The position numbers and the translations under genes were made by a program. Below the pieces are notes generated by a model. It was given only the letters and a program-made list of their open reading frames with translations, ran no database searches and had not been told where the DNA came from. DNA of 61,704 bases. It comes from Guillardia theta CCMP2712. Taxonomy: Eukaryota > Cryptophyceae > Pyrenomonadales > Geminigeraceae. Where the stretch lies: NCBI RefSeq assembly GCF_000315625.1, contig NW_005434503.1, forward strand, positions 1 to 61,704, read 5' to 3'. This document shows, one piece after another, positions 44,293-56,049 of this stretch. Each line of letters starts with the position of its first letter. The stretch's first letter is position 1.

Positions 44293-46623
44293 TGAGTCTC
44301 AATCATCATCATCATCTGAGTCTCAATCATCATCTGATTCTCCATCACCTCAAGGTCTTCCAATACATGGTAATTAACTCCTTGTCTCGATCGCATCTTG
44401 TCGATCATCAGAGGGAGAACCAAGCAAGAGGGTTCGAAACCTTCGCCTGCTGCTCCAAGGGAAGCGCATCCCACTCTCCTTTCCATGAGCAAATGACAGC
44501 AGGACCTCCAGAATGGTCGTCAGTCAAGATCAATTTGCAGAATTGTGTCTCTTCTCCTCCTCTAACTTGTCTTGTCACTCTGCTGTGTGGCCCGTTCCCT
44601 GTCCCCCTCGTCCATTTTTCATCCTTTGCATCTCCTCTCCAAAATGCCTTTTCCTCGTCTTTAAAGGTTCCTTTCCCTCTTGTACATGTTCCTCAACTCA
44701 CCGTATGTTTCCGTCAGCCCGTAAACGTGAGTGACTTCGAACCCTTGCTGCTGCATTCTCTGCCTCTGGGTCACGATCTCTCTCTCTCACGCATGACCTC
44801 TCGTACCTGCAGGGTGGACGGAGGAGGAGGAGCTGCAGCTGTCATCACCTTGACCTACCACAAAATCAACCTAGGAGGAGGATCGCTGACTCATCCCAGT
44901 CTCACCTGATGCTTGAAGGAACGACGACTTTCAGGAGGAGCGTTGATGATCGTGTTCAGAACTGCAGATGGCAGTGAGAGCAAGTGCATCGCAATGTCGA
45001 GTACCTATCGGGGCGCCACAGAGACGATCGACTCCATGGTCAGCGATAGAGTTGTAGATGTTCTCGGCTGTGACCTGTGAAAGGTGAATCAAGAGGTGCC
45101 TGGTAACAACTGGAGGGAGAGTCTTGTGTACAAAATGTGACGGAGGGGTAGAGAAACATGGAGCATGTAGAAAGTGGCAGGAAACATGCGGAAGGAGGAT
45201 CGCGGGTAAGAAGAAAATTAAAGACAGAAAAGAAGAATGAGAGTGACGAGGGGGGCAGGGCGATGAGCATCCAAGAAATGACAAGGAGCGGGTTTAATTG
45301 AGGGGAGCTTATGGGGGAAAGATGAGGAGGAGGTGGTCTGGAGATCCACTTACACACCTTTCTCAGGCACACCGACGTCCCCCCGACTGCTGCGAGAGTC
45401 CAAGGAAAGCACCTGTCGTAGCGATAAGAACCCTAGCCCTAGTAGGTAAAGACGCACCAGCCGTTGCAATGAAACATGGGAAGAGTCCACAGGTATCGGG
45501 AATGATGTCCCATATCCCACACGATGATGTTGCTGAGAGAGTTGAGGTATGCTCCCCTGTGATGTGTCACCACGCCCTGCAGTATGAAGCATTCAGTCTC
45601 GCCTCCCACCACTACGGCTTCTACACATCCTCCTCTCCTCCTCTTCCCTCCCTATCTCAATCCATCACTAGACCTTAGGGTCGCCTGTTGTTCCTGAAGT
45701 GTATCCAAGCGCAATGGCATCCCACTCGTCGAGAGGCCCGTCGATGTTCCCGTCCGGCGAGCCCTCTGTCAGCAACTTCTCGTAGTCCGTCTGTGGAAAA
45801 CGCGTCACAAGGACTCTGACCTCCTTCCCTCCAACTCACGTCGCTCAGACGATTGGCGGGAACGTTGAAGTTTGGCGCTTCCGAATCACAGATGTCGATC
45901 ACCGAGATCTTCCTCTTGATCATCTGGAGAAACAAAACTTGTTAGCAACGGCTTCAAGTCACGTAAGCTCGATACCTCCAACGCTGCCTTCACGTTCGGG
46001 GCAAACTCAGTATCAGTGATGAGGAAACTTGTCTCGGAATGGTCGAGGATGAAAGCAATCGCTGCAGGATCCAACCTTGTGTTGATGCAGTTCAACACAG
46101 CTCCTGAAACAGCTTTCATTCCCTGCTGCCTCAACTTTCGTCCTTGCCTGTCATGGGCACACCGAAATGGCATTCCTTCATCTCAGGTGTGTTGGTGGCA
46201 ATCACAGAGACAGTGTCACCCTGAATCATCAAGCACAGAATCCCGTCAGAAAGTTTTCAGGGGACAGAAGGCAGCCAGAGTTTTACCGGCTCGACTCCTC
46301 TCCTTCTAAGGGCTGAAGCCAGTCTCCGGCATCGCTCTGCTGTCTCTTTCCACGTGAAGGTCTTGGACCCATGGATCACGCTCTCATATGAGGGATAGAC
46401 TCGCTCAACACGTCGAAGGAAAGAAAGTGGAGTGAGCTAATCACTCGCGTCAAACCGCCTTGCGCAAGAGGATTCGGTTCCTTACCGGGACATAGTTCGC
46501 CTTGTTCTTCGGGATTTCCCACATGCCCGATCCAGCACTGAAGTTCGAGCTGTTTTCGCTCGAGAATGCACGTATTGTACTATAACCAATCTTGATGGCT
46601 GGCTTCCATCGTAACAAAAACAT
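43010..46623 (-). CDS. Acyl-activating enzyme (AMP-dependent acyl-CoA synthetase, plant AAE type)
   Basis: About fifteen small exons reconstruct a whole AMP-binding enzyme. It begins MFLLRWKPAIKIGYSTIR followed by FSSEN, a basic, hydroxylated N-terminus typical of mitochondrial targeting. Then come NKANYVPLTPLSFLRRVE, FTWKETAERCRRLASAL, NCINTRLDPAAIAFILDHSE, the P-loop [85 protein letters not shown] (intron inside), GNVVMKGYLKNPATTSK, GWFHSGDLAVMH, DRSKDVIISGGENISSIEVE and LPKTSTGKLQKFKLREL, with the catalytic Lys in TGKLQK. The order and blocks match plant AAE medium-chain or benzoate-type enzymes. It adenylates a carboxylic acid and transfers it to CoA; the exact acid is unknown. Confidence 0.92.
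44154..44335. repeat. (TCA)n microsatellite inside an intron
   Basis: TCATCA repeats with a few GAGTC interruptions. On the coding strand the flanking exons end ...LEDLE before a GTGATG donor (about 44350) and resume VLDPETL after a TTCATCAAG acceptor (about 44058), so the run is intronic. Confidence 0.9.
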
Positions 46624-47189
46624 CTTGACAAGGGAGTCAGAAATCTTGACGGAAAAGTAAACTTGAGAGGAAGCATATCGTCAATCACTGGTTTGAATAA
46701 GCAGTAATCAATTAATCCCTTTCTGTTGCGTCCTGTCCTGACATCCAGAAGAAGAATCTACAATAAACACACCAATCTCGAATGGTCCTCTTTGACCATT
46801 TCCTTACACCCTTTTGTCATTCTGTAGTTCTGCCATAGTTCTCCTACCAAGATTATGTTGCAGAAACATTATCATCCTTCTTATTCGTCTGCAGGGCATC
46901 AAATCCTCTAACATGTTTCTCCTTCTTCCGACAATTTCCACTCCCCGAGCTGCTCTCCTCCAGTTTGCTCTCAACCTATCCTTCCATGCGACCGATTCTT
47001 CTTATCCTACAAGAGATGCGGCAGGACATGTTCTGCGTGCATGATCTCAGTAGATCTTCTTCTTCTCTTCCTCTGCTCCCCCTCCCTCCCCCTCCCCGAC
47101 TTGTTCCGAGCTCAACACCATGTTGCAATCCTCATCGACTCAGTTGCGCCTCCCCCTCCGTTGCCAGGAATCGATTCAAATCGAAACAA
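46624..47189. other. Intergenic, no gene seen
   Basis: Upstream region of the acyl-activating enzyme gene; its promoter should be here. No motif is distinct. Confidence 0.45.
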
Positions 47190-47545
47190 ACTTCAAGCCC
47201 TCCGCGGCCGGCCGGGCCCGCCGCCCGGGGGCCCGGCCGGGCGGCCCCGCGGCCCGGCCGCGCCTGGCACTGCCGGGCAGCCTGAGTGCCATGATGCCGT
47301 CCGGTGAGAGTCAGTGACCGCCGGGGCGCACGACGAGTTCGTCGGACGGTCGCGGGGCCCTTCGGAAGTCGCGGCAAACGGACTCGTTACTAGTTACTAC
47401 GGTACTACGGTACGGCCCAGTACTACGGTATCAATGATTCAATTCAGTACCCTGACCGTGTACTAACTTACTGGGAGCGCAACGACACTAGGACGGGCGC
47501 GGCCTGGTACTGCGGCCGCAGAGTGAGTGACCGGGCCACAATCTG
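47190..47545. repeat. GC-rich island, copy 4
   Basis: CCGGCCGGGCCCGCC-type sequence (47193-47290), then mixed sequence with TACTACGGTAC repeats (47395-47440). No tRNA is linked here. Confidence 0.75.
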
Positions 47546-47748
47546 TCAAATTCCCAGCTGGGATTTCAGACCCCAGGGATGAAATTCCTTCCTGCCATGT
47601 ATAGTGAGAAGCATGAATCAGCAGAGCGGCAGGGGAAGAGAGCAGACGTGATCTCGTTGTAGATGAAGCAGAAGGCGTCTGATGACTGTGGGTCCTGAAG
47701 TGCCGGTGAGGTCGAGTGACTGAGAGCAGAGTCAAGTTTCAACAGTTG

Positions 47749-48727
47749 TCAACTAACCTGCAACTTCTTTTTGACACTGACAAGCTCCACACAGGGATGG
47801 TCGTACTGACAGACCCAAACCTCCTCGATCCCCGTCACTATGAGTCTACCGAGACCACCTGCGCAAACAGCATGAGCATGAGCATGAGCATGAGCATGAG
47901 ACCTGTGACGAAGGTTTTCTTTCCTCCACGTCGTGAGAGCGATCGGATGATGGTTGTCCAGGTCTGGTTCAAGAAGCATTGCCGAGTGACTTGCGGGTTC
48001 AGAAAGCGGAGCACCACCACCCCCGACCCTCCATCGCCAGCATCGCCAACAACGTTTCCATGTCCTCCATTGCCCGTGTTGCTGGCGGCAGGAGATCGCG
48101 GAGTCGTCATGTAAAACTTCCAAGGGTAGTGATCGACTCCGTCGCCTTCTCCTCCTGCTGCGTACCTCACCACTTGCTCTGTAATGCTGAACGCCCTGCC
48201 TGGTCCACCTAGGCCACCCAAGTTCTTCCATGTCCCTGTAACCCCTGGCCCTCCTCCTCCTCCTCCTCCTCCTCCTGTGGCACCCCACCAATTGGAAGGC
48301 GCATATGAGCTTCCTCCTCGATGCCCTTGCCCTTGCATGGGAGCACCTCCCAATCCAAGGTAGTCGCCTCCTCCACCTCCTGATCCACCACTTCTTCCTG
48401 TAGTGTAGGCATCATTTGGCCCAGCCCATCCTCCTCCTCCTCCTCCAAAAGCCACGAGGTTGTCGAACTGAGAGTTCTGACCATCGTTACCAGTTCCATC
48501 AGCATGCAAGCCCCCTGCTCCAACGCGGACGATCTTGGTTCCTGCCCGTACCAACTCTCTCTTCCGGTAGATCAGGCCTCCTCCACCGCCGCCGCCTCCT
48601 CCTCTGTTGCCGTAACAAGATGGACACAGCTTGCCTCCAGCTCCACCTCCAGCTACAATCAGGATGTCACAGAAAGCGTCAACAGAGAAGTTGACAAGGT
48701 ATTGGACATTGGGTCAGTGAAGCGAGC
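47749..48727 (-). CDS. Glycine-rich domain protein or C-terminal part of the LRR protein
   Basis: A frame open from about 48727 reads VNFSVDAFCDILIVAGGGAG, then long Gly runs, WWGATGG, GLGGPGRAFSITEQVVRYAA and GSGVVVLRF. This is the start (ILIVAGGGAGG) and end (SGVVVLRF) of the glycine-rich domain found on secreted proteins of many protists and bacteria. A donor after LNPQ (about 48000) and an acceptor TTTGCGCAG (about 47862) join an exon ending at 47749; the intron holds a (CATGAG)n run. The domain overlaps the end of the LRR frame by about 70 bp in another frame. A missed small intron or a frameshift would make it one secreted LRR plus Gly-rich protein. Confidence 0.65.
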
Positions 48728-50149
48728 ATACTGAAAGCTGGTTCCCGGGATGTCATGAACTGCAACAGGCGGAAGGAAAGAGATATTGAGAGTCTCTTGC
48801 TGCCCCTCTATCAAGTAACTGCTCGAGCTAGCCACCGGTTTGACTCCAAGACACGTTGCAGATGTGTTAGAGCACTGCGGTGAACCCACATCGTACAAGA
48901 CTGACGGCGGCCATGACGGTTGATAGCAGAGGTGGGAAGAATATTGAAAGTTCATTCGCACGTCGATCTCGCGTGCTGTCATGAGCCCGTCGAAGGCGTC
49001 GCTTGACACGCAGCTGAGCTCATTGTCTTCCAGCTCGAGATACTCCAAGCTCACCAACCCCGAGAAAGTGTTGCCCTGTATGCTCGACAGCTTGTTGGAG
49101 TGCAACGTGAGATGCGTCAGGCTAGAGAGCTGCTGGAACAAACCAGCCTGAACCTCTCCGATCTGATTGATATGCAAGTACAAGCCCTGCAGATTTGCGA
49201 GCGAGTCAAACAAGCCTAGCGGGAGCTCTTCCAGCTCGTTGTAGGACAACCAAAGCTCCTGTAGACCAGTGAGAGCGCTGAAAGTGTTAATGGGGATGGT
49301 CGAGATCTTGTTGTCGAAGAGATACAAGAACTGCAAGTTCTCAAGGCCTTTCAGCATGTTGTTCGATACGGAGGACAACAGATTGTTCTCTAGCCTGAGC
49401 TCCACCACCGACGACAACCCTGCAAACTCACCGTCTGCAATCTCCGCGATTTTGTTGCCATGGAGGTAAAGATACTGAAGACTAGCCATATTGGTGAAAG
49501 TTTTGTTCTTCAACGCCGTCAGCTCGTTTCCGTACAAAGTCAGATGAGTGAAGCTTGAGTTACGGCACAGCATTCTCTCAGGTAGACTTGACAACTGATT
49601 GCTGTGTAGACTCAGCCAGTTCAAGCTGCAAAGTTTCTCAAAGATTCCCTCAGGGAGGGAGGTGAGACGGTTGCCGTGCAAGTCGATTCCCTGGAGACTC
49701 AGCAGCTTGTCGAAGATTCCTGGAGGCAGCTGGGAGAGGTAGGTGTCGAACAAGGTGAGGTAGCTCATGCCCTGCAAGTGATCGAAGAGTCCAGCTGGTA
49801 CGCTGTCAAACTCATTCACCTCTAGAGCCAGCCCCTGGAGCGTGACGTTTGAGAGACCATCGAAAATGCCAGGAGGAAGCGTCGTGATCTGATTGTGATC
49901 GATTCCCAGGCTCGTCAGGCCTTCAAGGTCCGCGAAAACACCCGGAGTCAAGGTTCGGATGCCTTTGGCCGCAAGATTGAGCGTGCTGCAATCTGAGAAG
50001 CAGCTGCCCTCCCTTGTGAGCACACCAGCATCGGATACTGTGAAGGTGCATCCGCCGCATGTCACTGCGGTGTATCCTCTTGCTTGACTCACGTTCTGTG
50101 CGACCAAGATACACAAAAGAAAAGTCGAGGGCAGGAGATGTCTGAGCAT
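48659..50149 (-). CDS. Secreted leucine-rich-repeat protein
   Basis: Signal peptide MLRHLLPSTFLLCILVAQN, a Cys-containing N-terminal cap (CGGCTFTV, CFSDC), then about fourteen 24-residue repeats (residues about 60-395) of the L-x2-L-x-L-x2-N-x-L/I-x2-L/I-P-x-G-x-F type. The repeats resemble animal extracellular LRR proteins and bacterial/trichomonad BspA-related ones. Residues 396-470 have Cys pairs (Cys430, Cys444, Cys451 area) forming a C-terminal cap. No transmembrane helix is visible in this frame; the last residues shift into the glycine-rich frame. Likely exported to the cell surface for binding or adhesion; the ligand is unknown. Confidence 0.88.
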   Translation of the reverse strand: MLRHLLPSTFLLCILVAQNVSQARGYTAVTCGGCTFTVSDAGVLTREGSCFSDCSTLNLAAKGIRTLTPGVFADLEGLTSLGIDHNQITTLPPGIFDGLSNVTLQGLALEVNEFDSVPAGLFDHLQGMSYLTLFDTYLSQLPPGIFDKLLSLQGIDLHGNRLTSLPEGIFEKLCSLNWLSLHSNQLSSLPERMLCRNSSFTHLTLYGNELTALKNKTFTNMASLQYLYLHGNKIAEIADGEFAGLSSVVELRLENNLLSSVSNNMLKGLENLQFLYLFDNKISTIPINTFSALTGLQELWLSYNELEELPLGLFDSLANLQGLYLHINQIGEVQAGLFQQLSSLTHLTLHSNKLSSIQGNTFSGLVSLEYLELEDNELSCVSSDAFDGLMTAREIDVRMNFQYSSHLCYQPSWPPSVLYDVGSPQCSNTSATCLGVKPVASSSSYLIEGQQETLNISFLPPVAVHDIPGTSFQYARFTDPMSNTLSTSLLTLSVTS

Positions 50150-50189
50150 GATCTATTTTTGAAGGCCTGCAGATTTTGAAGCAACCCAC

Positions 50190-50234
50190 TTCCTGTCTCT
50201 CTGTCTCTGTCTCTGTCTCTCACTCACTCACTCA

Positions 50235-50269
<35 letters not shown>

Positions 50270-50325
50270 TCTCTCTCTCACACACACACACTCTCTCTCT
50301 CTCACACACACACTCTCTCCTCTCT
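50190..50325. repeat. (TC)n/(CA)n microsatellite
   Basis: Alternating CTCTCT and CACACA blocks immediately upstream of the LRR gene, probably in its promoter region. Confidence 0.92.
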
Positions 50326-51602
50326 CCTAGCTCGTGTGCCGGTAGAAGCAGAGTGGTCGAGCTGGGAGCTCCCCCCAGATTTGCAAAGCTGCTAATTATC
50401 TGAGCCCGCCTTACCACTCAACGCAGGCAGAAGGGAGACAGCGAAGAAATGACTACCTGCAGCAGTGGTGCCGCCAAGACGAGGGAGGTAAAGATAAGAT
50501 GCCAATCCCAACTGTCAGGTTGGCCTGAATTAGCTGCAACCATGATATGCATGGAGTCACGGGCGACGTCAGTGAGTGGAAGAGGGAGAATGAAGCGATC
50601 GCTTAACAAGGAGAGAGAAAAGACGTCAGTGAAGCAAGGAAGCGAAGGAGATGCAAGCACTGTGGAGGGGGAGCGAACACCGAGCGGAGCTTCATTTGAA
50701 CACCATTGTATGAGAGTCGAGTAGACTTGAGGAGTGAAATCAGGAGAAGAACGAGCAGAGAAGAGTCACAGCGCTTTATCTCGCATTGAAGATGAGTGAA
50801 CCACAAGGGAAGGGAAGGAGGCTGAGATAGAAAACCTATGGCCAGTAAACTTCTAAACAAGAAATCAGCGACGACTCTGGGCTATGTGCAATCAGTCATG
50901 GCAGAGGTGGGACACTGACAAGTTCCGTGGATCGAACTTGTTCTCCTTGAAAGAGAAAGCATCTTGGTCACTTCAGCTCTTCGTTGGTATTTGTGCTCGC
51001 AAGCATCTCGAAAGGTCGCAAGATATCAATACTCAACGTCTGCATGCTTCTTCTGCCCCCTCTCGTTCTCTCGGCCTTGCTGGAGAGAGAACATTCCTGT
51101 CTCACTTCCCATGCAGCTTGTCTGAAGACTCCTGACAAGTGCGGAGATAGGGATGAAAGACACCGGGTCTTAGCAGCACAACCTCAGTGTCTTGTCCATG
51201 CACGTGGTCTCATGTCGCAGCCTCTTGCTAGACGCTAGTTGCTCTCAGCTAACTTGTTCCCCCATCAGCCGGGTGCCATCGGCTACCGGGCTCCTCTTTC
51301 GTCCATCCAGCATTTCCCTCATCCCTTACCCCAAACGAACATACGATGATGCTCTCAGTATCGAAACTTGCATGATTGATGAGCTTTCTGCTCCACAAGA
51401 GACAAGCACTCAAGGCTAGCTTCGTCTTCCTGCTCCTGACTGGATCCAGCTCAGAGACTGTTTGTGGACAACCTCGTGACCTCTTAGGAGGTGCGGCGAC
51501 TGCTTCTTGCAGACAAGCTCTGCGACTGGAAGTCACCAGGGCAGTCTGCTAGTAAGGCGCAGGCTCAGCATTCAGACAGTAAGGCTAGAGAGCCAGGGGG
51601 CA
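50326..51602. other. Intergenic, no gene recognised
   Basis: Short ORFs on both strands without family signature. Could hold 3' UTR of the glycosyltransferase-like gene to the right. Confidence 0.45.
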
Positions 51603-54600
51603 TCAAGGAGGATTCTTGTGCGCTCTTATGAATCCTATCAGCTGCTTCTTCCACCAGTCGAAACCCATGTCGTCAAAGTCTGCCGGTACGTGTCGGAGCG
51701 CCTCTGCCAGGCCCGACGGACAATCGCCATGCTCGCTGCACATCCGCTCAAAGTGAAAGACCTGCACAAGAGTCTCAGAGTGGAGGCGACCAGACATCTT
51801 CTAACCCCATGCACATCCAGAAAAGAGCAGCTGCTGCCTGTACGCTCAGAGCCCAACAGAGCCTCTCTTGCATAGCGCATTCGCTCGTTGTCGTCTGCCC
51901 CCCTTTCCCCTGGATCTGCAAGCACGAGAGCTCGCTTGAGCGAGACGGCAATCGACAAGAGGCCTGCACAGAAGATGGCGAGGAAGGCGAGGAAGATGAG
52001 GAGAGGGATGGGAGAAGAACGAGAGGAAAGAAAACAAAATCAGCAAGATGAGAACAGTGAGAGCAGCCCGGCGCCTACCTGCAATGATCCCGTCTCTTCC
52101 AGCTGCATCCCACTCTTTTCCCAGGGAGCTCAAACTTTCATACATAATCAGATTCAAACGTCAAATGCCACTCCACCTTGGGACGCGAGCGACTAGCACG
52201 CTGGAAGCATTGCAGACTAAGGCAGGGGACGATCAGTGACGAGCAGGGGAGCAGAGGAGCTACCTGGAGGGTTTTGAGATGCTTCCAGAAAGTCCATGGC
52301 GTGCTTTTCATTTGCCTCTCCTCCACCAGCAGACGCTTCACAAGCGTCAGGTAGGAATGCCGCTACAATAATACCTTGCAAACAATCCCCCACGAAGAAC
52401 GATGCGGATAGAGAAGTTTGATATTCTTTCAACATACCATCAGTATCACTGCCTCAAAGTTGCTAAACATCTCAATCTCCATCATGACATCAAAGTGCAA
52501 AAGAGAGACAAGAATAACAAGAAAAATTAACCGTGATCGATAACGTCAACATCATGCCATCCATGTGACATTTGCGGCAACACGAAGTGAGTCAAACTGC
52601 AAAAAGAAGTCAATGTTTCTCGTCAAGGCGACAAAGGCTTCAAGTAAGAACGACCGATCAGTCACTGCTGCTCCTGTGAGGTGAGCGACTGTATGACCGT
52701 CGAGGAGGATAGAGAAGTCAAGATTCCTGGGAGCACAAACCTGCAAGAAGGATCATTCTACACGCGTCAACCTCCCCGCAACTCACTTGCTGCCTGCAAG
52801 GTCTGTCGCTTGTTCGGCTGTAGAGGAGGTATACAGCCACCGAGGCTGACGACACGCACGAGCTGTGGACCATGGATGAGACACCTGCTGCTCAGCCCCC
52901 ATCAAGTTGGAGGTAGGGCGCTTACCCATCTACGGGAGCAAGCAGCACGAGCTTGGAGATGGGCGAGGCTGTTTTGTGAGTGTGAGAGACAAGAAGGAGG
53001 GTGACAGAAAGGCACCTTGCCAGGAGTTTGGAAGGGAGAAGCGACGAGGCTCAGCCTGAGGAGGAGCATACCTTAAGAGCGCTGAGAGCACAGCACGGCT
53101 GACCCTACCTTGACATGACCGTGAAACACTCGCGACCAGACCTGCGACCACAAGATGAGGAGACTGTGAGGTCCCACAGGAGGGTTGCTCGAGACCTGGT
53201 CAACGGTCGATGCATTCGAATCAGCAGGGAAATGCTCGAACAAGAAATTCTGATGGGCGAGATACTCTCTGACTTCTTCTTCTTGATCCCATGAGTGATC
53301 CTTCGTTCTGACAGGTGACTTCATCAACAAGTAAGTATGCAAAGCATTCACCTTGACGCCTCCTCTGGTAGCTCCCAGTAATGCCAAGCTCCTTGCGGTT
53401 GGCCTCCCCCAAAGCCGTAACTGTTGACCCGCTTGCCTGCATCTTCATTGTAAGCGGAGTTTCATGTCACAAGCTGATTCTCCATCTCTCTCCTCCTCAA
53501 TCAAGTTTCCACAATATAGCTTGCTTGTAAGTTCTCATCCTTGAACATAGTCTCACGTGATGTTTCTTTGACATGAGCCGCCGTTTCCCTCCTCCTCGTT
53601 GAAATCATCATCATCAAACACGAGGAACTCACAGTGTTGTAGAGTCCATGCAAGAACAGAGAGACCAGCGCTAGGAAATCGTTTCCCAAAGTCTGCACCA
53701 CATCTTGTGTGTCGACTTCACGAGGGCATCAAGGAGCGCACCTGAAGAGAACGAATCTTCCCATCCCAGCTGCTTTCTTGCAGCTTGTATGAGCCAGGGC
53801 GAGAAGAGGAGAACACGATGGTCCTCGTCCTTTGTGATGTTTCCCCCAGCCGCAAACCTGCGGTGAAGTTGCAAGTGGCTCCTCAAGTCGTCGGGGATTC
53901 TGCGCCCTATGAGATCATGGCGGGAGCATCAGCGTCCTACCGCGTCAGCAGGTGCAGGATCCTCTCCCCATCCGACACTCTGCGTCGGGGAGCCGTTGAA
54001 TGATAGACAACTCGGAGGTCACTTCTTGTTCCCACATCGCCCTCGAACCCAACTGCCAACATTCATGAGCTTTTCTCTGCCAGCGGGCCCTCGCGTCATC
54101 ACCATGCTCTACGGCTCCTCCAAACCGAATCACAAGATCGTTCTTGTCGATCTCTTCACCAAAAGACGACCCCACGAGATGCCATGCGTTGCCGACCACA
54201 GCGCAGGTCCCGCATTTCTCCGCTCCGCACTTCCACCGCAAGACGCTCTCTGCTTGTTTCGGAAATTTCGTGAGGTTGTGTTGATCCAATATATCCAGCA
54301 GCTCCACAAGAAAGTCTAAACATCTGGGTTTGCTGACATGGCAGCCTTCCATCCTATACCTGCAAACTACTCAGCTTGTCGCCCCAGGTCACCAGGCATT
54401 GACACCTTGCAGGAAACCACGTGCGGGAGCTCCGTTCGGACCTTCAAGACAGGAGCTTGTCGTCATTGACGCATATCAGCGCATGCTTGCTTACATTCTC
54501 GCGCAGTCTTGCTTCGGCGAGCATCTTGAGGAGTCTTCTGCAGGCTCTTGAGGATCTCCCTCAGTATTTGCACTCGTGACAACGCTGTTCATGGCTTCGC

Positions 54601-54739
54601 CTGCCCAGACGTCTCGCGCGAGTTTCCCCTGCCATGAAGCTCTATGTTCCCGGGTGATGATCTCTTCGCTAGGACTCTCTCCTATCGCCCTCGAGAGGAG
54701 AAGAACCAACAGCATCCCTCGCATACTGAATGCGTCCAC
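51603..54739 (-). CDS. GT29 sialyltransferase-like protein
   Basis: The N-terminus MDAFSMRGMLLVLLLSRAIG is a signal/anchor. Sialylmotif L is clear at about 54225-54130 (CGTCAVVGNAWHLVGSS then IDKNDLVIRFGG). An exon at about 53695-53555 has FPSAGLSVLAWTLQHC, the P-S-x-G-L start of motif S, with an acidic FDDDDFNEEE insertion. Next comes VNSYGFGGG with WHYWELPEE (motif III, HYW) near 53390, and HSWDQEEEVREYL near 53300 (motif VS, H-x4-E). This is the complete set for GT29, which moves sialic acid from CMP-sialic acid to glycans in the Golgi. Further exons to 51603 (for example LTLVKRLLVEERQMKSTPWT and FHFERMCSEHGDCPSG) are unassigned and may be a separate gene. Whether the donor is sialic acid, KDO or another sugar is unknown; algal GT29-like proteins are poorly characterised. 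Confidence 0.78.
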
Positions 54740-54810
54740 TCGACTACTCCTCTGATGAGCACTGATCTTTTCACTTCACTTTGAGTGAAGAGTCCGAAGC
54801 TCTAGCACCC

Positions 54811-55260
54811 CCGTCCTCGTACTGATTTTTCACTTAACTTTGAGTAAAGAAGGCCCGTCATTTGAGTGACGGTGCTACGGTGGCAACTTGCTTGTCGGAT
54901 CAGGGAGCCCGGCCCGCGCGCGGCCCGCCAGCCCCCGGGCCCGGGCCCGGCCGGCGGTGGGAGTGACTCAGCCCGTTCACTCCGACCGGACCTACTCTTT
55001 TGACTCAAAGTCGGAAGTTAAAAATCAGTAGCCGAGGCCCGTGACAATCATGGGAGTCAGAAGAGGAGGCAGGCTTGACGGGGGCCCGGCCTGAGACTCT
55101 GTGACTCTGTCGCACAGGCCGCCATCAGTCCGATGATCATCGGATCATGCCTCCGACCCGGTCCGGCCGCCGGGGCCGCGATGGCCGCCGGAACAGTCAC
55201 TCAAAACTTGTCACTGGCCGGTGCCCCGGCGCCGCGGGCAAACTTTGAAAGCTGAGTGAA
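54811..55260. repeat. GC-rich island, copy 5, with inverted end motifs
   Basis: Left end 54822-54852 has CCTCGTACTGATTTTTCACT followed by TAACTTTGAGT. The right side (about 55009-55050) has the reverse complement form ACTCAAAGTCGGAAGTTAAA followed by AATCAGTAGCCGAGG. The two therefore look like terminal inverted repeats around a GC-rich core (54900-54960). Beyond follow ACAATCATGGGAGTC and CTCTGTCGCACAGGCC, as in copy 1. Confidence 0.8.
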
Positions 55261-56049
55261 GTGAATCTGATCGGACTTGAAGCTGCAAGCGTCATGGCCA
55301 TGGCACGGCCGGGACCCTGCGCCAGGGCCTTTCAAGAGGGGGTCCCCCTGAAAGAAATAACTAGTAGGAACAGAAAGAATTTTTCAAAAGGACCACGACC
55401 CGGCGTACCAACCATCATCCACCCTACCCCCGGCAACCCACCCGATGACCCCCCTCTCACGCCTTTACGCGGGACTGGGAGCTCACCGTTGCCAGCCTTG
55501 AGAGAGCCTCTGATCTGATGAGCCTCAAGTAGTACCCCTACCACCCCCTACAGTCATCATGGCACCTCGGGACCGTCCTAGTAGTGCGGCCGGGTAGGGG
55601 GACCGGGATCCCATAGCTAGTTCATCATGTTTTACTCGCCGCTCGGCGGGACCAGATCTTCGTGACGCGGCGTCACTGCCCGATCGGAGCGGGGGTGACA
55701 GGAGAGGGGTGGGGTCATACCACCCCCACCCCTCTCAAGGAGGATGGAGGACTGCTACCTCGTGCTACCGAAACCGCCAGTAGTAACTTTTTATATAACC
55801 CAGTGGCACCGGGCCACTGAAGGTGGCCGGAAAAGCCTGGGGGTGGTGGGTGGTGAGAGGGTTGACTGTGTCAGGGTGGGATTCAAATTTCCTTCGGGTC
55901 CGGGGGGTACTCAGAGGTACCAGAGATACGGTAGATAGGGGGGTTGGGGGTGAAGCATATCATAGGCGGGAGGGGGTAGAATGAAAGACATGGTACCTAC
56001 CCCCTTTCAACCCCGCTCGTCCTCCCCTCCTCTTGAGCAGGCACGGGCA
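55261..56049. other. Intergenic, no gene seen
   Basis: C- and G-run rich spacer (for example CCACCCCCACCCCTC near 55722) between the GC island and the GT25-like gene. Promoter of the latter expected at the right end. Confidence 0.45.

Noticed and set aside
43923-44492. Poly-Met, poly-Ser or poly-His proteins
   Set aside because: Translations of the TCA microsatellite lying in an intron of the acyl-activating enzyme gene.
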